14,461 nucleotides of DNA from DATAQC01 sp046263055 (GCA_046263055.1 JBHELO010000150.1:1-14461), one strand, 5' to 3'. Positions 6,375 through 13,646 are shown, counted from the stretch's first letter. The notes: generated from the sequence alone by a model not told the origin. A program made the numbers and translations.

Positions 6375-7283
6375 GTGAGCGAGCCCCGCTGCTCGGCCAT
6401 CTCCCGCGACCTGGGCGAGGACCTCCACGCCACCGCCTCCATCGTGCGCAGCTGGGTGCTGGTCGAGCAGCCCGGCCCGTGGGGAGCGGAGGCGGTGACG
6501 CAGAGCGATCTGGCCGCCGAGGTGGCCGGCCCGCTGGTCCGGGGCGCCAGCCGCCATGGCGTGCGGGTGCTGCTGGTGCGGCGTCCGGACCGCGCCGACC
6601 GCTCGGAGGCGGCCGGCCGGCGCTGCTTCGTGATCCACGCCGTCCGGGGCCGCACGTGGGTCGAGCGGCGGACGCTGGCCGACCCGTCGGAGCTGGCCGC
6701 CATCGACCTGGCCCGGCTGGCCGCCGGCCAACGCCTCGGCTTCGGCTTGCCTCACGAGGGCGCCCTGTACCTCGTGTGCACCAACGGCCGCCACGACCCG
6801 TGCTGCGCCCAGCTCGGGCGTCCCGTGGTGCGGGCGCTCCTCGACCCCGGCGGCGAGGCGGTGTGGGAGTGCTCCCACGTGGGGGGCGACCGCTTCGCCG
6901 GCAACGTGGTGGCCCTTCCCGACGGCCTGTACTTCGGGCGCCTCGGTCCCGACGACGCCCGGCGGGCGGTGGACGCCCACCGGGCCGGGCGCATCCAGCT
7001 CGAGCACTACCGGGGCCGGGCCGGCGATCCCCTCGTCGTGCAGGCCGCCGACTGGCACGTCCGGGCCGCCACCGGGTTGGTGGGAGTGGGCGACCTCGTC
7101 CCCATCGGCCGCCACCAGGTCGGGCCCGGGCTGGTGGACGTGCGGTTCGCGGCCGCCGACGGCCGCCGGCTGGAGGCCAGGGTGGCGGTCGCCCCGTCGC
7201 CGGCTCCCCGCCCCCTGACGTGCGTGGCCCGCAACCAGGGCCAACCCCCGCGCTACACCTGCGTCTGGGTCCGTACCGCCTGA
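6375..7283 (+). CDS. Sucrase/ferredoxin-like (Apd1-type) [2Fe-2S] protein
   Basis: A 302-aa protein of the Suc_Fer-like family, named for an old misannotation and not a sucrase. Family marks are CSAISR near the start, then EQPGPWG, CTNGRHDPCCAQLG, and SHVGGDRFAGN followed by LPDGLYFGR. In the fungal relative Apd1 the thioredoxin-like domain binds a [2Fe-2S] cluster with two Cys and two His in HxxxH. Here C135 and C143 (also C144) and H168 are present, but the second His position is D172 (HVGGD). Two more cysteines (C283, C296) lie in the C-terminal domain. The GTG at 6375 directly precedes the homology. The gene follows the JmjC hydroxylase by 31 bp, so it could supply electrons or keep that iron enzyme reduced; this is inference from context. 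Confidence 0.88.
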   Translation: MSEPRCSAISRDLGEDLHATASIVRSWVLVEQPGPWGAEAVTQSDLAAEVAGPLVRGASRHGVRVLLVRRPDRADRSEAAGRRCFVIHAVRGRTWVERRTLADPSELAAIDLARLAAGQRLGFGLPHEGALYLVCTNGRHDPCCAQLGRPVVRALLDPGGEAVWECSHVGGDRFAGNVVALPDGLYFGRLGPDDARRAVDAHRAGRIQLEHYRGRAGDPLVVQAADWHVRAATGLVGVGDLVPIGRHQVGPGLVDVRFAAADGRRLEARVAVAPSPAPRPLTCVARNQGQPPRYTCVWVRTA

Positions 7284-7301
7284 GCCCCACCACCCGGGGC
7301 T
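7283..7301. terminator. Hairpin between convergent genes
   Basis: AGCCCC (7283-7288) pairs with GGGGCT (7296-7301) around a 7-nt loop, overlapping the stop codon at 7281-7283 and lying just before the convergent stop at 7315. The gap between the genes is only 31 bp, so this is the only terminator candidate. No T-tract. Confidence 0.45.
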
Positions 7302-7314
7302 GCGGGAGGTCCCT

Positions 7315-8796
7315 CTACCGGCCGGTGGAGTGCCCGACCACGCCGTCGATGTAGTCGAGCATGGCCTGGCCGGCGTGCATGGTGCCCGGCGGGTAGAAGC
7401 CGACCTCGAGATGGGGTGCGGTGGAGATCCCCACGATGCCGTAGCCGACGATGGAGATCTGCTGGCCGGCGGCGACGTGGGCGCCGACCGGCACCAGGTC
7501 GGGCCCCGAGTGGCCGTAGTAGACGGTCCTCCCGGCCAGCGGCCCGCTGGTGATCTGCAGCACGGGGGCGTTCGGCCCGAACCCCGACATGCCCTCGCGG
7601 ATGATCGTGCCCGCCCCCATGGCGTAGAGCGGCGTCCCCCCGGGGGCCCCGTAGTCCACCCCCTGGTCGACGGTGCCGCCCCGAAGGTAGCTCTGGGGAA
7701 GGGGCAGGCCGGCCCCCCTCGGTGCCGGCGCCGGCGTCGGCACGGGCACCGGTACGGCGGCAGGTGTCACCGCGGCGGCGACGACCCCGCCGCCCGCCAG
7801 GGTGAGGACCTGCCCGGCGTAGATACGGTCGGGATCGGCGACTCGGTTGGCGGTGACGAGGGCGGCCACGGTGGTGCGGTGGCGGGCGGCGATGGAGGTC
7901 AGGGTGTCACCGGCGCGGACGGTGTAGGTGGTGGCCGGGGCCGAGGACCCCGCGGCGACGGCCGCCCCCCCGCCGGCCAGGACCACGACCTGGCCCGGGT
8001 AAATGAGGTCCGGGTGGGCAAGGTGGTTGGCGGCGACCAGGGCGGCCACGGTGGTGCCGTGGCGGGCGGCGATGGAGGTCAGGGTGTCACCGCGGCGGAC
8101 GGTGTAGGTGGTGGCCGACGCCGATCGGGACGCCCCCGGGGCCGCCGGGGCGGCGGCCGCCGGCCGAGGGCCGGTCACCGCACCGGCGGTGGCCCCGCTC
8201 ACCGTCGTGATGCCCACCGTCGCCGCCGCTCCCACCGTGAGCAGGCGCAGGGACTGCGAGCGGCCGAACTGCTGGAGCCGCACGATCCTGTCGACCACGC
8301 CGTGGCGCCGGAGGGCGGACAGGTCCCCCTTGGCCAGGCGGAGAAGGGCCACCACCGGGGTGAGCAGCCAGCCCAGGGCGTAGGACAGGAGGACCAGCCC
8401 GAGCGCCGTGTTGCGGACCTCCACCGGGGCGCCGGCGGGGTCGGCCCGGTTGTGGCTGGCGAGGCGGGCGTCACGCTGGAAGTGCTTCCAGTCGAGGTCG
8501 GGGCCCAGGTTGGCGGTGCCGAACGCCAGCGCCATCTCCCGCGTGAAGTGCAGGTGACGGACGTGGGCGACCAGCGCCAGGTACCCGGCGGCGAGGGCGA
8601 CGAGGGCGGCCGCGACCCACCACAGCACGGTCGAAGCCCCGGCGTCGGCGAACACCGCACAGGCTCCGGCGCCGCCGGCCAGGACGCCGAGCACCCGGCG
8701 GCGTCGGATCACCACCGGCACCGGGCGGTGCCGGGAGGTGGCGGCGGACGGGGCGCGTGCGTCGCCCTCTGCGGGCCTGGCCTGCGTGGCGAGCAT
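7315..8796 (-). CDS. Membrane-anchored double-LysM protein with degenerate M23 domain
   Basis: A 493-aa protein. Hydrophobic segments lie at about 34-52, 57-78, 131-152 and 184-209, with basic stretches (RRRR at 31-34, a His/Arg-rich 79-120 loop, a basic 154-183 loop) that suggest cytoplasmic sides; exact topology is unclear. Two nearly identical LysM modules at about 231-274 and 291-334 precede a Pro-rich linker and an M23-like domain (about 365-485). The zinc motif is altered: HxxxD is DQGVD (D377, D381) and the usual HLH is HLE (H462, E464). H429 (YYGHSG) remains. It is therefore likely a non-catalytic or metal-altered wall-binding protein. The start at 8796 follows an SD-like GGGGGGAG. 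It is divergent from the penicillin-binding protein gene, suggesting joint work at the cell wall. Confidence 0.85.
   Translation of the reverse strand: MLATQARPAEGDARAPSAATSRHRPVPVVIRRRRVLGVLAGGAGACAVFADAGASTVLWWVAAALVALAAGYLALVAHVRHLHFTREMALAFGTANLGPDLDWKHFQRDARLASHNRADPAGAPVEVRNTALGLVLLSYALGWLLTPVVALLRLAKGDLSALRRHGVVDRIVRLQQFGRSQSLRLLTVGAAATVGITTVSGATAGAVTGPRPAAAAPAAPGASRSASATTYTVRRGDTLTSIAARHGTTVAALVAANHLAHPDLIYPGQVVVLAGGGAAVAAGSSAPATTYTVRAGDTLTSIAARHRTTVAALVTANRVADPDRIYAGQVLTLAGGGVVAAAVTPAAVPVPVPTPAPAPRGAGLPLPQSYLRGGTVDQGVDYGAPGGTPLYAMGAGTIIREGMSGFGPNAPVLQITSGPLAGRTVYYGHSGPDLVPVGAHVAAGQQISIVGYGIVGISTAPHLEVGFYPPGTMHAGQAMLDYIDGVVGHSTGR
7850..8117 (-). repeat. 88-bp direct repeat within the two LysM modules
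   Basis: Segments 7850-7937 and 8030-8117 align without gaps, exactly 180 bp (60 codons) apart, with five mismatches by my count. They encode most of each LysM core (YTVRxGDTLTSIAARH and following). Such DNA identity indicates recent duplication or gene conversion rather than independently evolved modules. Confidence 0.85.
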
Positions 8797-8801
8797 TCCC
8801 A

Positions 8802-8877
8802 CTCCCCCCTGCCGACCTGGGTCGGCACGTTCCTGGGGCCGGTTCCCGGCCGGCCTCGGTGCACCGCGCCGCGGTGC
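8802..8877 (-). promoter_or_regulatory. SD preceded by three consecutive hairpins
   Basis: On the minus strand the SD GGGGGGAG (8802-8809) sits 5 nt before the ATG at 8796. Directly upstream lie three inverted repeats: tgccgacc/ggtcggca (8810-8827, 2-nt centre), ggccgg/ccggcc (8837-8854, 6-nt centre) and gcaccgc/gcggtgc (8861-8877, 3-nt centre). The first abuts the SD, so it could influence ribosome access or be an operator. Structure is visible in the sequence; function is inference. Confidence 0.5.
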
Positions 8878-8945
8878 GGTGGGCGCCGACCCTACCCGCA
8901 TCCCGCCCGCGCGCCAGTGCGCCCGGCATCCGGCGCTCGGCGCGC

Positions 8946-8966
8946 GGCACCCGGCACCCGGCACCC
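8946..8966. repeat. Three perfect tandem GGCACCC heptamers
   Basis: Copies at 8946-8952, 8953-8959 and 8960-8966, with looser related units (cccggcat, ccggcgct) just upstream from about 8925. They lie in the 232-bp divergent gap between the LysM membrane protein and the penicillin-binding protein gene. Confidence 0.7.
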
Positions 8967-8971
8967 GGCGG

Positions 8972-8984
8972 GGACGGACCGTCC
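8972..8984. promoter_or_regulatory. Operator-like palindrome GGACGG-a-CCGTCC
   Basis: A perfect 13-bp inverted repeat, 45 bp upstream of the penicillin-binding protein ATG and in the shared divergent region. Its position suits a transcription factor site controlling one or both cell-wall genes. No factor can be named from the sequence. Confidence 0.35.
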
Positions 8985-9028
8985 GGTATCCCGCCGCCGG
9001 GCCGGGCGATGATGGGCTGGTGCGAACC

Positions 9029-10906
9029 ATGGGCGGGGCCCGACGGTGGGTGATCGGGGCGGTGGTCGTCGCCGTGGTGGGCGCCGCCGGCGTCGGGGTC
9101 GTGGTCCTCAGACGCCGGTCGGGCCTGGCCGGCCCCGAGGTGACGACCTACCTGCGCGCCTGGCAGGCGTTCGACCCGGGGGCGATGGCGGCCGTCGTCG
9201 ACCGCCCGCCGCCGGAGCTGGCCAGCGCGGTGACGGCCATGAAGCGCGACCTCCAGATCGGGTCGGCACGCTTCACCCCCGGTCCCCAGCGCCGGGCCGG
9301 TGGTGGGGTGGACGCCGCCTTCACCGCCGACCTCGAGCTGGCCGGTCTCGGCCCGTGGCACTACGGCGGGACGCTGCACCTCGTGCACCGCGGCGAGGGT
9401 TGGCGGGTCCAGTGGTCGCCGTCGTCGCTGCACCCGGAGCTGGTGGCCGGCCAGCGCTTCGCCCGTACCCGCACCTGGGCGCCTCGGGCCGCCATCCTCG
9501 GCGTCGGTGATGCGCCCCTCGCCGCCACCACCGATGTCGTGCTGGTGGGGCTGGAGCCCGACCGCATCAAGGACGAGGGCCAGGCGGTGGCGGCGCTGCA
9601 CGGCCAGCTCGGCGTCGACCCCGCAACAGTGACGGCGGCGCTGCACGCAACCGGCGTGCGCCCCAACTTCTTCGTGCCCGTCGCCACCCTGGCGGTGGAC
9701 CGCTTCACGCAGGTGCGGGCCGCCCTGGAACCGGTGCCCGGCGTCTTCTTCCACCGCACCACCGGCCGGGTCTCACCGTCGAGCGGCTTGGCGGCCCACG
9801 TCCTGGGCCAGGTCGGCGAGGCCACGGCCGAGCGCCTCTCACAGCTGGGCGCGCCCTACGTGACCGGCGACCAGGTCGGGCTGTCGGGCCTGGAGTCGGC
9901 CTACGAGCGCCAGCTGGCGGGCCGGCCGTCGGGGGACGTCCACGTGGTGGACGCCACCGGCGCCGCCGGCCGGACCCTGTTCCGGTTCCCCGGCGTCGCC
10001 CCTCAGCCGGTCCGCACCACCCTCGACGCCACCGTGCAGCAGGCGGCCGAGTCGGCGCTGGCCGGCGTGGCCCAGCCGGCGGCGCTGGTGGCGGTGGACG
10101 CAGGGTCCGGCGAGCTGCGCGCCGTCGTCAGCCGCCCGCTGGACCAGCCCTTCGACCGGGCGCTCGACGGCAGCTACCCGCCGGGGTCGACGTTCAAGGT
10201 CGTCACCACCGCCGCCCTGCTGCAGACGGGCGTCGGCCCCGACACGCCGGTGGCCTGCCCGCCGACCGCCACCGTGGGAGGGCAGAGCTTCAAGAACTTC
10301 GAGGGCGAGGCGCTCGGGGCGACGACGTTGCGCGCTGCCTTCGCCCAGTCCTGCAACACCGCGTTCGTCGGCCTCTCGACCAAGCTCGCCTCCGGGGCCC
10401 TGGAGCAGGCGGCCGCCACCTTCGGCTTCGGGAGCCCGGTCGACCTGCACCTGGCGGCCGCCGGGGGCCGCGTCCCGGCCCCCGTCGACTCCGCCGACAA
10501 GGCGTCGGAGGCCATCGGCCAGGGGCGGGTGGTGGCCAGCCCCCTGCAGATGGCGACGGTGGCAGCAGCGGTGGCGTCGGGCCAGTGGCGCCCGCCCCGC
10601 CTGCTCGCCGGGGACCCACCGGGACCGGCCCGCGCCCTCGACGCCGGCGTGGCCGGCGCCCTGCGCGGCCTCATGGGCGAGGTGGTGCGGACCGGAACCG
10701 GCACGGCTGCCGCCGTCCCCGGCCCGGCGGTGAGCGGGAAGACGGGCACCGCCGAGTTCGGCGGCCCCGATCCCAACGCCACCCACGCCTGGTTCATCGG
10801 GTTCCGAGGCTCCCTGGCCTTCGCCGTCCTGGTGGAGGGCGGTGGCGTGGGCGGGCGCGTGGCGGCGCCGCTGGCCGCCCGGTTCCTGGCCGCCGTACCG
10901 GGCTGA
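9029..10906 (+). CDS. Class B penicillin-binding protein, MecA_N type (PBP2a-like)
   Basis: A 625-aa D,D-transpeptidase that cross-links peptidoglycan outside the membrane. One N-terminal transmembrane anchor (residues about 7-27) is followed by an NTF2-like MecA_N domain (about 35-145), a dimerisation/linker domain (about 150-325) and the transpeptidase domain (about 328-623). The three catalytic motifs are complete: S387-T-F-K390 (SxxK, acylated serine), S441-C-N443 (SxN) and K571-T-G573 (KTG). No glycosyltransferase domain is present, so it must work with another polymerase. This architecture matches S. aureus PBP2a and mycobacterial penicillin-binding lipoproteins, though there is no lipobox here. 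The ATG at 9029 is preferred; an in-frame GTG at 9020 is possible. No good SD is visible for either. Divergent from a LysM wall protein. Confidence 0.94.
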   Translation: MGGARRWVIGAVVVAVVGAAGVGVVVLRRRSGLAGPEVTTYLRAWQAFDPGAMAAVVDRPPPELASAVTAMKRDLQIGSARFTPGPQRRAGGGVDAAFTADLELAGLGPWHYGGTLHLVHRGEGWRVQWSPSSLHPELVAGQRFARTRTWAPRAAILGVGDAPLAATTDVVLVGLEPDRIKDEGQAVAALHGQLGVDPATVTAALHATGVRPNFFVPVATLAVDRFTQVRAALEPVPGVFFHRTTGRVSPSSGLAAHVLGQVGEATAERLSQLGAPYVTGDQVGLSGLESAYERQLAGRPSGDVHVVDATGAAGRTLFRFPGVAPQPVRTTLDATVQQAAESALAGVAQPAALVAVDAGSGELRAVVSRPLDQPFDRALDGSYPPGSTFKVVTTAALLQTGVGPDTPVACPPTATVGGQSFKNFEGEALGATTLRAAFAQSCNTAFVGLSTKLASGALEQAAATFGFGSPVDLHLAAAGGRVPAPVDSADKASEAIGQGRVVASPLQMATVAAAVASGQWRPPRLLAGDPPGPARALDAGVAGALRGLMGEVVRTGTGTAAAVPGPAVSGKTGTAEFGGPDPNATHAWFIGFRGSLAFAVLVEGGGVGGRVAAPLAARFLAAVPG

Positions 10907-10924
10907 GCCGCCGGCAGGAGCAGC

Positions 10925-10998
10925 GGGAGGGCCGAGGAGGCGGAGGGGAGGAGGCGGAGGGGCGGAGGCGGAGGCGCGGAGCCGGAGGCGCGGAGGCC
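10925..10998. repeat. Purine-rich GGAGGCG repeat tract
   Basis: An irregular run of GGAGG, GGCGGAGG and GGAGGCGCGG units on the plus strand, almost free of pyrimidines other than C. It lies between the penicillin-binding protein stop and the hairpin terminator. Its many closely spaced GG/GGGG runs could form G-quadruplexes. No convincing coding frame. Confidence 0.7.
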
Positions 10999-11030
10999 AC
11001 CGGACGAGCTTCCTCGGGCCGCCAGGCGCG

Positions 11031-11062
11031 GATCGGCCCCGTCCGGGTGGACGGGGCCGATC
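11031..11062. terminator. Perfect 14-bp stem bidirectional terminator
   Basis: GATCGGCCCCGTCC (11031-11044) and its exact complement GGACGGGGCCGATC (11049-11062) enclose a GGGT loop. It lies between the convergent stops at 10906 and 11093. It is the strongest hairpin in the window; T-tracts are absent on both sides. Confidence 0.8.
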
Positions 11063-11092
11063 GTGGCTCGGAGCCGGAAGGCCGGCGGGGCG

Positions 11093-12379
11093 TCAGGTAC
11101 CGGTGACGGTGCCCGTCCCGCCGCCGGCGGCGACACAGGCCTGGTTCACGGTGCCGAAGCGGTTCGCCTGCCACAGGTTGTTGTCACAGGCGGGGTTGCC
11201 GTCGAAGCCGTCGAACTGGGCGTTGCCGGAGCCGATGTTGCCGATCAACGTGTTGTTGATGGCGCCGGGGCACGGGCTGACCATCGTGCCCGGGCCGCAC
11301 GACGGTGCGCCGCTGGGCCCATCGAGGTGCACGCCGTCCTGCAGGTTGTTGCGGACGACGTTGTAGCTGATGTTGTTGTCGTGGGTGTCACGCCCGCCGC
11401 CGTATACGCCGTAGCGGGCGTTGGCGGTGGACACGTTGTACGTGATGGTGTTGCCGAACGCCGGGCACACCACGTTGGGCGGGCCCTGGACCAGGATGGC
11501 GATGCCGTCCTGGTTGCCCTCGGGATTGAACCCGTTGCCGCTCACGCTGTTGCGGGTGACGGTGTTCCCCGTGTTGTTGGGCTGGGGGGGGAAGAAGCCG
11601 CCCGGCGGGTGGCACACGTAGCCGTGGATGCTGATGCCGTTCAGCATGTTGTTGTTCACCACGTTGCCGGACACGGTGTTGTTGTCCGCCCCCGGGCCCT
11701 CCACACGGATGCCGATGTCCTGGAACGGCCGGCCCACGTTGCCGTTCTCCTGGAACGGTCCGCACGGACCGTCGTCGCCGTTCGGCAGGATGTTCGCCAC
11801 GTTGTTGTTGGCGACGTAGTTGTTGCTCACCGTGTTGTTCTTGGACGCCTCGATCAGGGCGATGCCCGAGAAGGGGCCGTTGGCCGTGGACTGGTTGCCC
11901 GTGACCCGGTCGCCGGTGGCGTTGTCGAGCAGTATGCCGTCGCCGTAGTTGCACACGTTCTGGGCGCCGGTCTGCGTCGAGTGGTTCACGTTGTCGTGCA
12001 CGTTCAGGCTGGTGATGGTGTTGTTGGACCCGCCGTTGTCGGCCACGCCGGCGTCGAACCCTGTCACCGTGCCGCTCCGAACCGTGACCCCGTTCACGCC
12101 CATGAGGTTGATCCCGACGTACTCGTGGGTCGACGTGTTGGTCCGAGTACCACCGGTGACGGTGTGGCCACCGAGATCGAGCGTGATGCCGTTGGCGACG
12201 ACGTCGAGTCCGTCGGTGCCAACGCAGGGCCCGATGTCGTTGGCCACCGTGAGGCTGTGGGTGATGTGCTCACCGCACGTCACCGTCTCGGTGGCGGCCG
12301 ACGCCGGGCTCACCGCTACCGTGCCCAGCAGCAGCAGTGCACCCCCAGACGCCAGGCCGAGTGCGCGTTGAAGTTTCAC
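11093..12379 (-). CDS. Secreted right-handed parallel beta-helix protein
   Basis: A 428-aa exported protein. A Sec signal peptide covers residues 1 to about 28 (MKLQRALG, hydrophobic core, cleavage near SPASA-AT). The rest is a parallel beta-helix (NosD/PbH1-like): repeated strand-turn units of about 20-25 residues with NNT or NN ladders, e.g. GSNNTIT, SKNNTVSNN, ADNNTVSGN, TGNTVTRN, INNTLIGN. Ten cysteines (35, 52, 143, 206, 256, 305, 361, 370, 398, 415) suggest disulfides, fitting an extracellular location. The fold is used by polysaccharide lyases, surface proteins and NosD copper-site proteins; no catalytic residues can be assigned, so the function is open. The GTG at 12379 follows AGGAGG by 11 nt and directly begins the signal peptide. 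It lies downstream of, and on the same strand as, the flavin oxidoreductase gene, with a 280-bp gap. Confidence 0.88.
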   Translation of the reverse strand: MKLQRALGLASGGALLLLGTVAVSPASAATETVTCGEHITHSLTVANDIGPCVGTDGLDVVANGITLDLGGHTVTGGTRTNTSTHEYVGINLMGVNGVTVRSGTVTGFDAGVADNGGSNNTITSLNVHDNVNHSTQTGAQNVCNYGDGILLDNATGDRVTGNQSTANGPFSGIALIEASKNNTVSNNYVANNNVANILPNGDDGPCGPFQENGNVGRPFQDIGIRVEGPGADNNTVSGNVVNNNMLNGISIHGYVCHPPGGFFPPQPNNTGNTVTRNSVSGNGFNPEGNQDGIAILVQGPPNVVCPAFGNTITYNVSTANARYGVYGGGRDTHDNNISYNVVRNNLQDGVHLDGPSGAPSCGPGTMVSPCPGAINNTLIGNIGSGNAQFDGFDGNPACDNNLWQANRFGTVNQACVAAGGGTGTVTGT

Positions 12380-12390
12380 AGGTGTCGGAT

Positions 12391-12425
12391 CCTCCTGGTT
12401 GCGTTTGGCGGCCCGCCAGCGGGCC
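12391..12425 (-). promoter_or_regulatory. SD and adjacent leader hairpin of the beta-helix gene
   Basis: AGGAGG (12391-12396, minus strand) precedes the GTG at 12379 by 11 nt, a rather long spacing. Upstream of it, GGCCCGC/GCGGGCC (12410-12425, 2-nt centre) is a perfect 7-bp inverted repeat. The rest of the gap up to 12659 shows no open frame I would defend and no clear -10/-35 pair; a short GACCG-a-CGGTC repeat (12640-12650) follows the oxidoreductase stop and may be its terminator. Confidence 0.5.
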
Positions 12426-12659
12426 GGCTGTCGCCGACTCGCCTCAGGTCGCTATGGACTTGTCGATGCCGTGGACGATGGCCTACCCCGCCTTGGCACC
12501 TGTGGACCGGACGGAGCCCACCGGCAGCCGGATACCCCGGCCGGCCAGCGATGACAGTACCTCGCGATGGGCGTGGCGCGGTCTCGCTTCCTGGCGGCGC
12601 GTGGAGAATGTCACGGCCCCGGGGAAGGGCGATCATCCTGACCGACGGTCGAGGGGGCC

Positions 12660-13646
12660 TTACGCGGCGAGCAGCCGGCTGACGTCGGCCAGCAGGGCGG
12701 ACGACCGCAGGCGGGCCTCGACGGTGGGCGAGGCATGGGCGACGATGAGCTCGTCGGCGTCGGCGTGGGTGGCGAAGCCGTCAAGGTACTTCTTGACCTC
12801 GGCGGGGTCGCCGACCGCCGAGTACCGCATCATCTGCACGAGCCGCTGACCTCGCGCCGATGCGAGCAGCATGTCGGCTTCCTCGTCCGAACACCCGGCG
12901 GCGCCGAGGAGAAGGGCGACGCGGCGGCGCCTGACCTCGGCGAACTGCTCCTGTGCCGCCGCGCTGGTGTCGGCCGCGATGACGTTGACGCCGGCGATCA
13001 CGTAGGGCCGGTCCAGCTGCGCCGAGGGCCGAAACTCCCGGCGATACGTCGCCACGGCGTCCTCGAGCGCGTCCGGCGAGAAGTGGGAGGCAAAGCCGTA
13101 CGGCAGGCCGAGGGCGGCCGCCAGCGTCGCCCCGAACAGCGACGAGCCGAGGATGTACAGCGGTACTTTGGTGCCCATCCCGGGATAGGCGTTGACCCCG
13201 GGAACCAGGGTCGGCCCCGTCAGGTACCCCTTCAGCTCCTGGACGTCCCGGGGGAAGCGATCGGCGGCGAACGGGTCCCGACGCAGGGCCCGCACGGTGT
13301 TCTGGTCACTGCCCGGTGCCCGCCCGAGGCCGAGGTCTATGCGGCCGGGATGCAGGGTGGCGAGCATGCCGAACTGCTCGGCGATCACGAGCGGCGAGTG
13401 GTTGGGCAGCATGACCCCACCCGCCCCGAGACGGATGGACCGGGTGTTGGCCGCCACGTGGGCGATGAGCACACTGGTGGCCGAGGACGATATGCCGGGG
13501 ATGTTGTGGTGCTCGGCGTACCAGACGCGCCGGTACCCCTGGCGCTCGGCGCCCTGGGCCAGGGCGACCGATCCCTCCAAGCTCTCGGCCGCGGTCTCGC
13601 CCCTACCGGTGGTGGCCAGATCGAGGAGTGACAGGGGAACGGACAC
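12660..13646 (-). CDS. Luciferase-like (LLM class) flavin-dependent oxidoreductase
   Basis: A 328-aa cytoplasmic TIM-barrel enzyme of the bacterial luciferase-like monooxygenase superfamily, group 1 (YhbW/MsnO8-like). Family marks are PLSLLDLA at the N-terminus, YRRVWYAEHHN (39-48), SSATSVLIAHVAANTRSIRLG (53-73), GGVMLPNHSPL (76-86), and LHPGRIDLGLGRAPGSDQ (98-115). Members use reduced FMN or F420 on varied substrates; this one's substrate is unknown. Length is typical and no motif appears broken. The GTG at 13646 is chosen because homology starts there and GAGAGG lies 8 nt upstream; the frame stays open for 122 more codons, but that part does not look like this family. The beta-helix gene follows on the same strand, probably under its own promoter. 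Confidence 0.92.
   Translation of the reverse strand: MSVPLSLLDLATTGRGETAAESLEGSVALAQGAERQGYRRVWYAEHHNIPGISSSATSVLIAHVAANTRSIRLGAGGVMLPNHSPLVIAEQFGMLATLHPGRIDLGLGRAPGSDQNTVRALRRDPFAADRFPRDVQELKGYLTGPTLVPGVNAYPGMGTKVPLYILGSSLFGATLAAALGLPYGFASHFSPDALEDAVATYRREFRPSAQLDRPYVIAGVNVIAADTSAAAQEQFAEVRRRRVALLLGAAGCSDEEADMLLASARGQRLVQMMRYSAVGDPAEVKKYLDGFATHADADELIVAHASPTVEARLRSSALLADVSRLLAA

Noticed and set aside
6375..7283. A sucrose-cleaving enzyme
   Set aside because: The sucrase name is historical; the Cys/His motifs mark a thioredoxin-like [2Fe-2S] family with no glycosidase features.
8797..9030. A 78-residue extension of the membrane LysM protein
   Set aside because: The sequence is Arg/Pro-rich with no homology, overlaps structured repeats, and a strong SD precedes the ATG at 8796.
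11063..12682. Plus-strand open frames across the beta-helix gene
   Set aside because: The opposite strand encodes a signal peptide and regular Asn-ladder repeats; the plus frames are Val/Ala/His-rich shadows.
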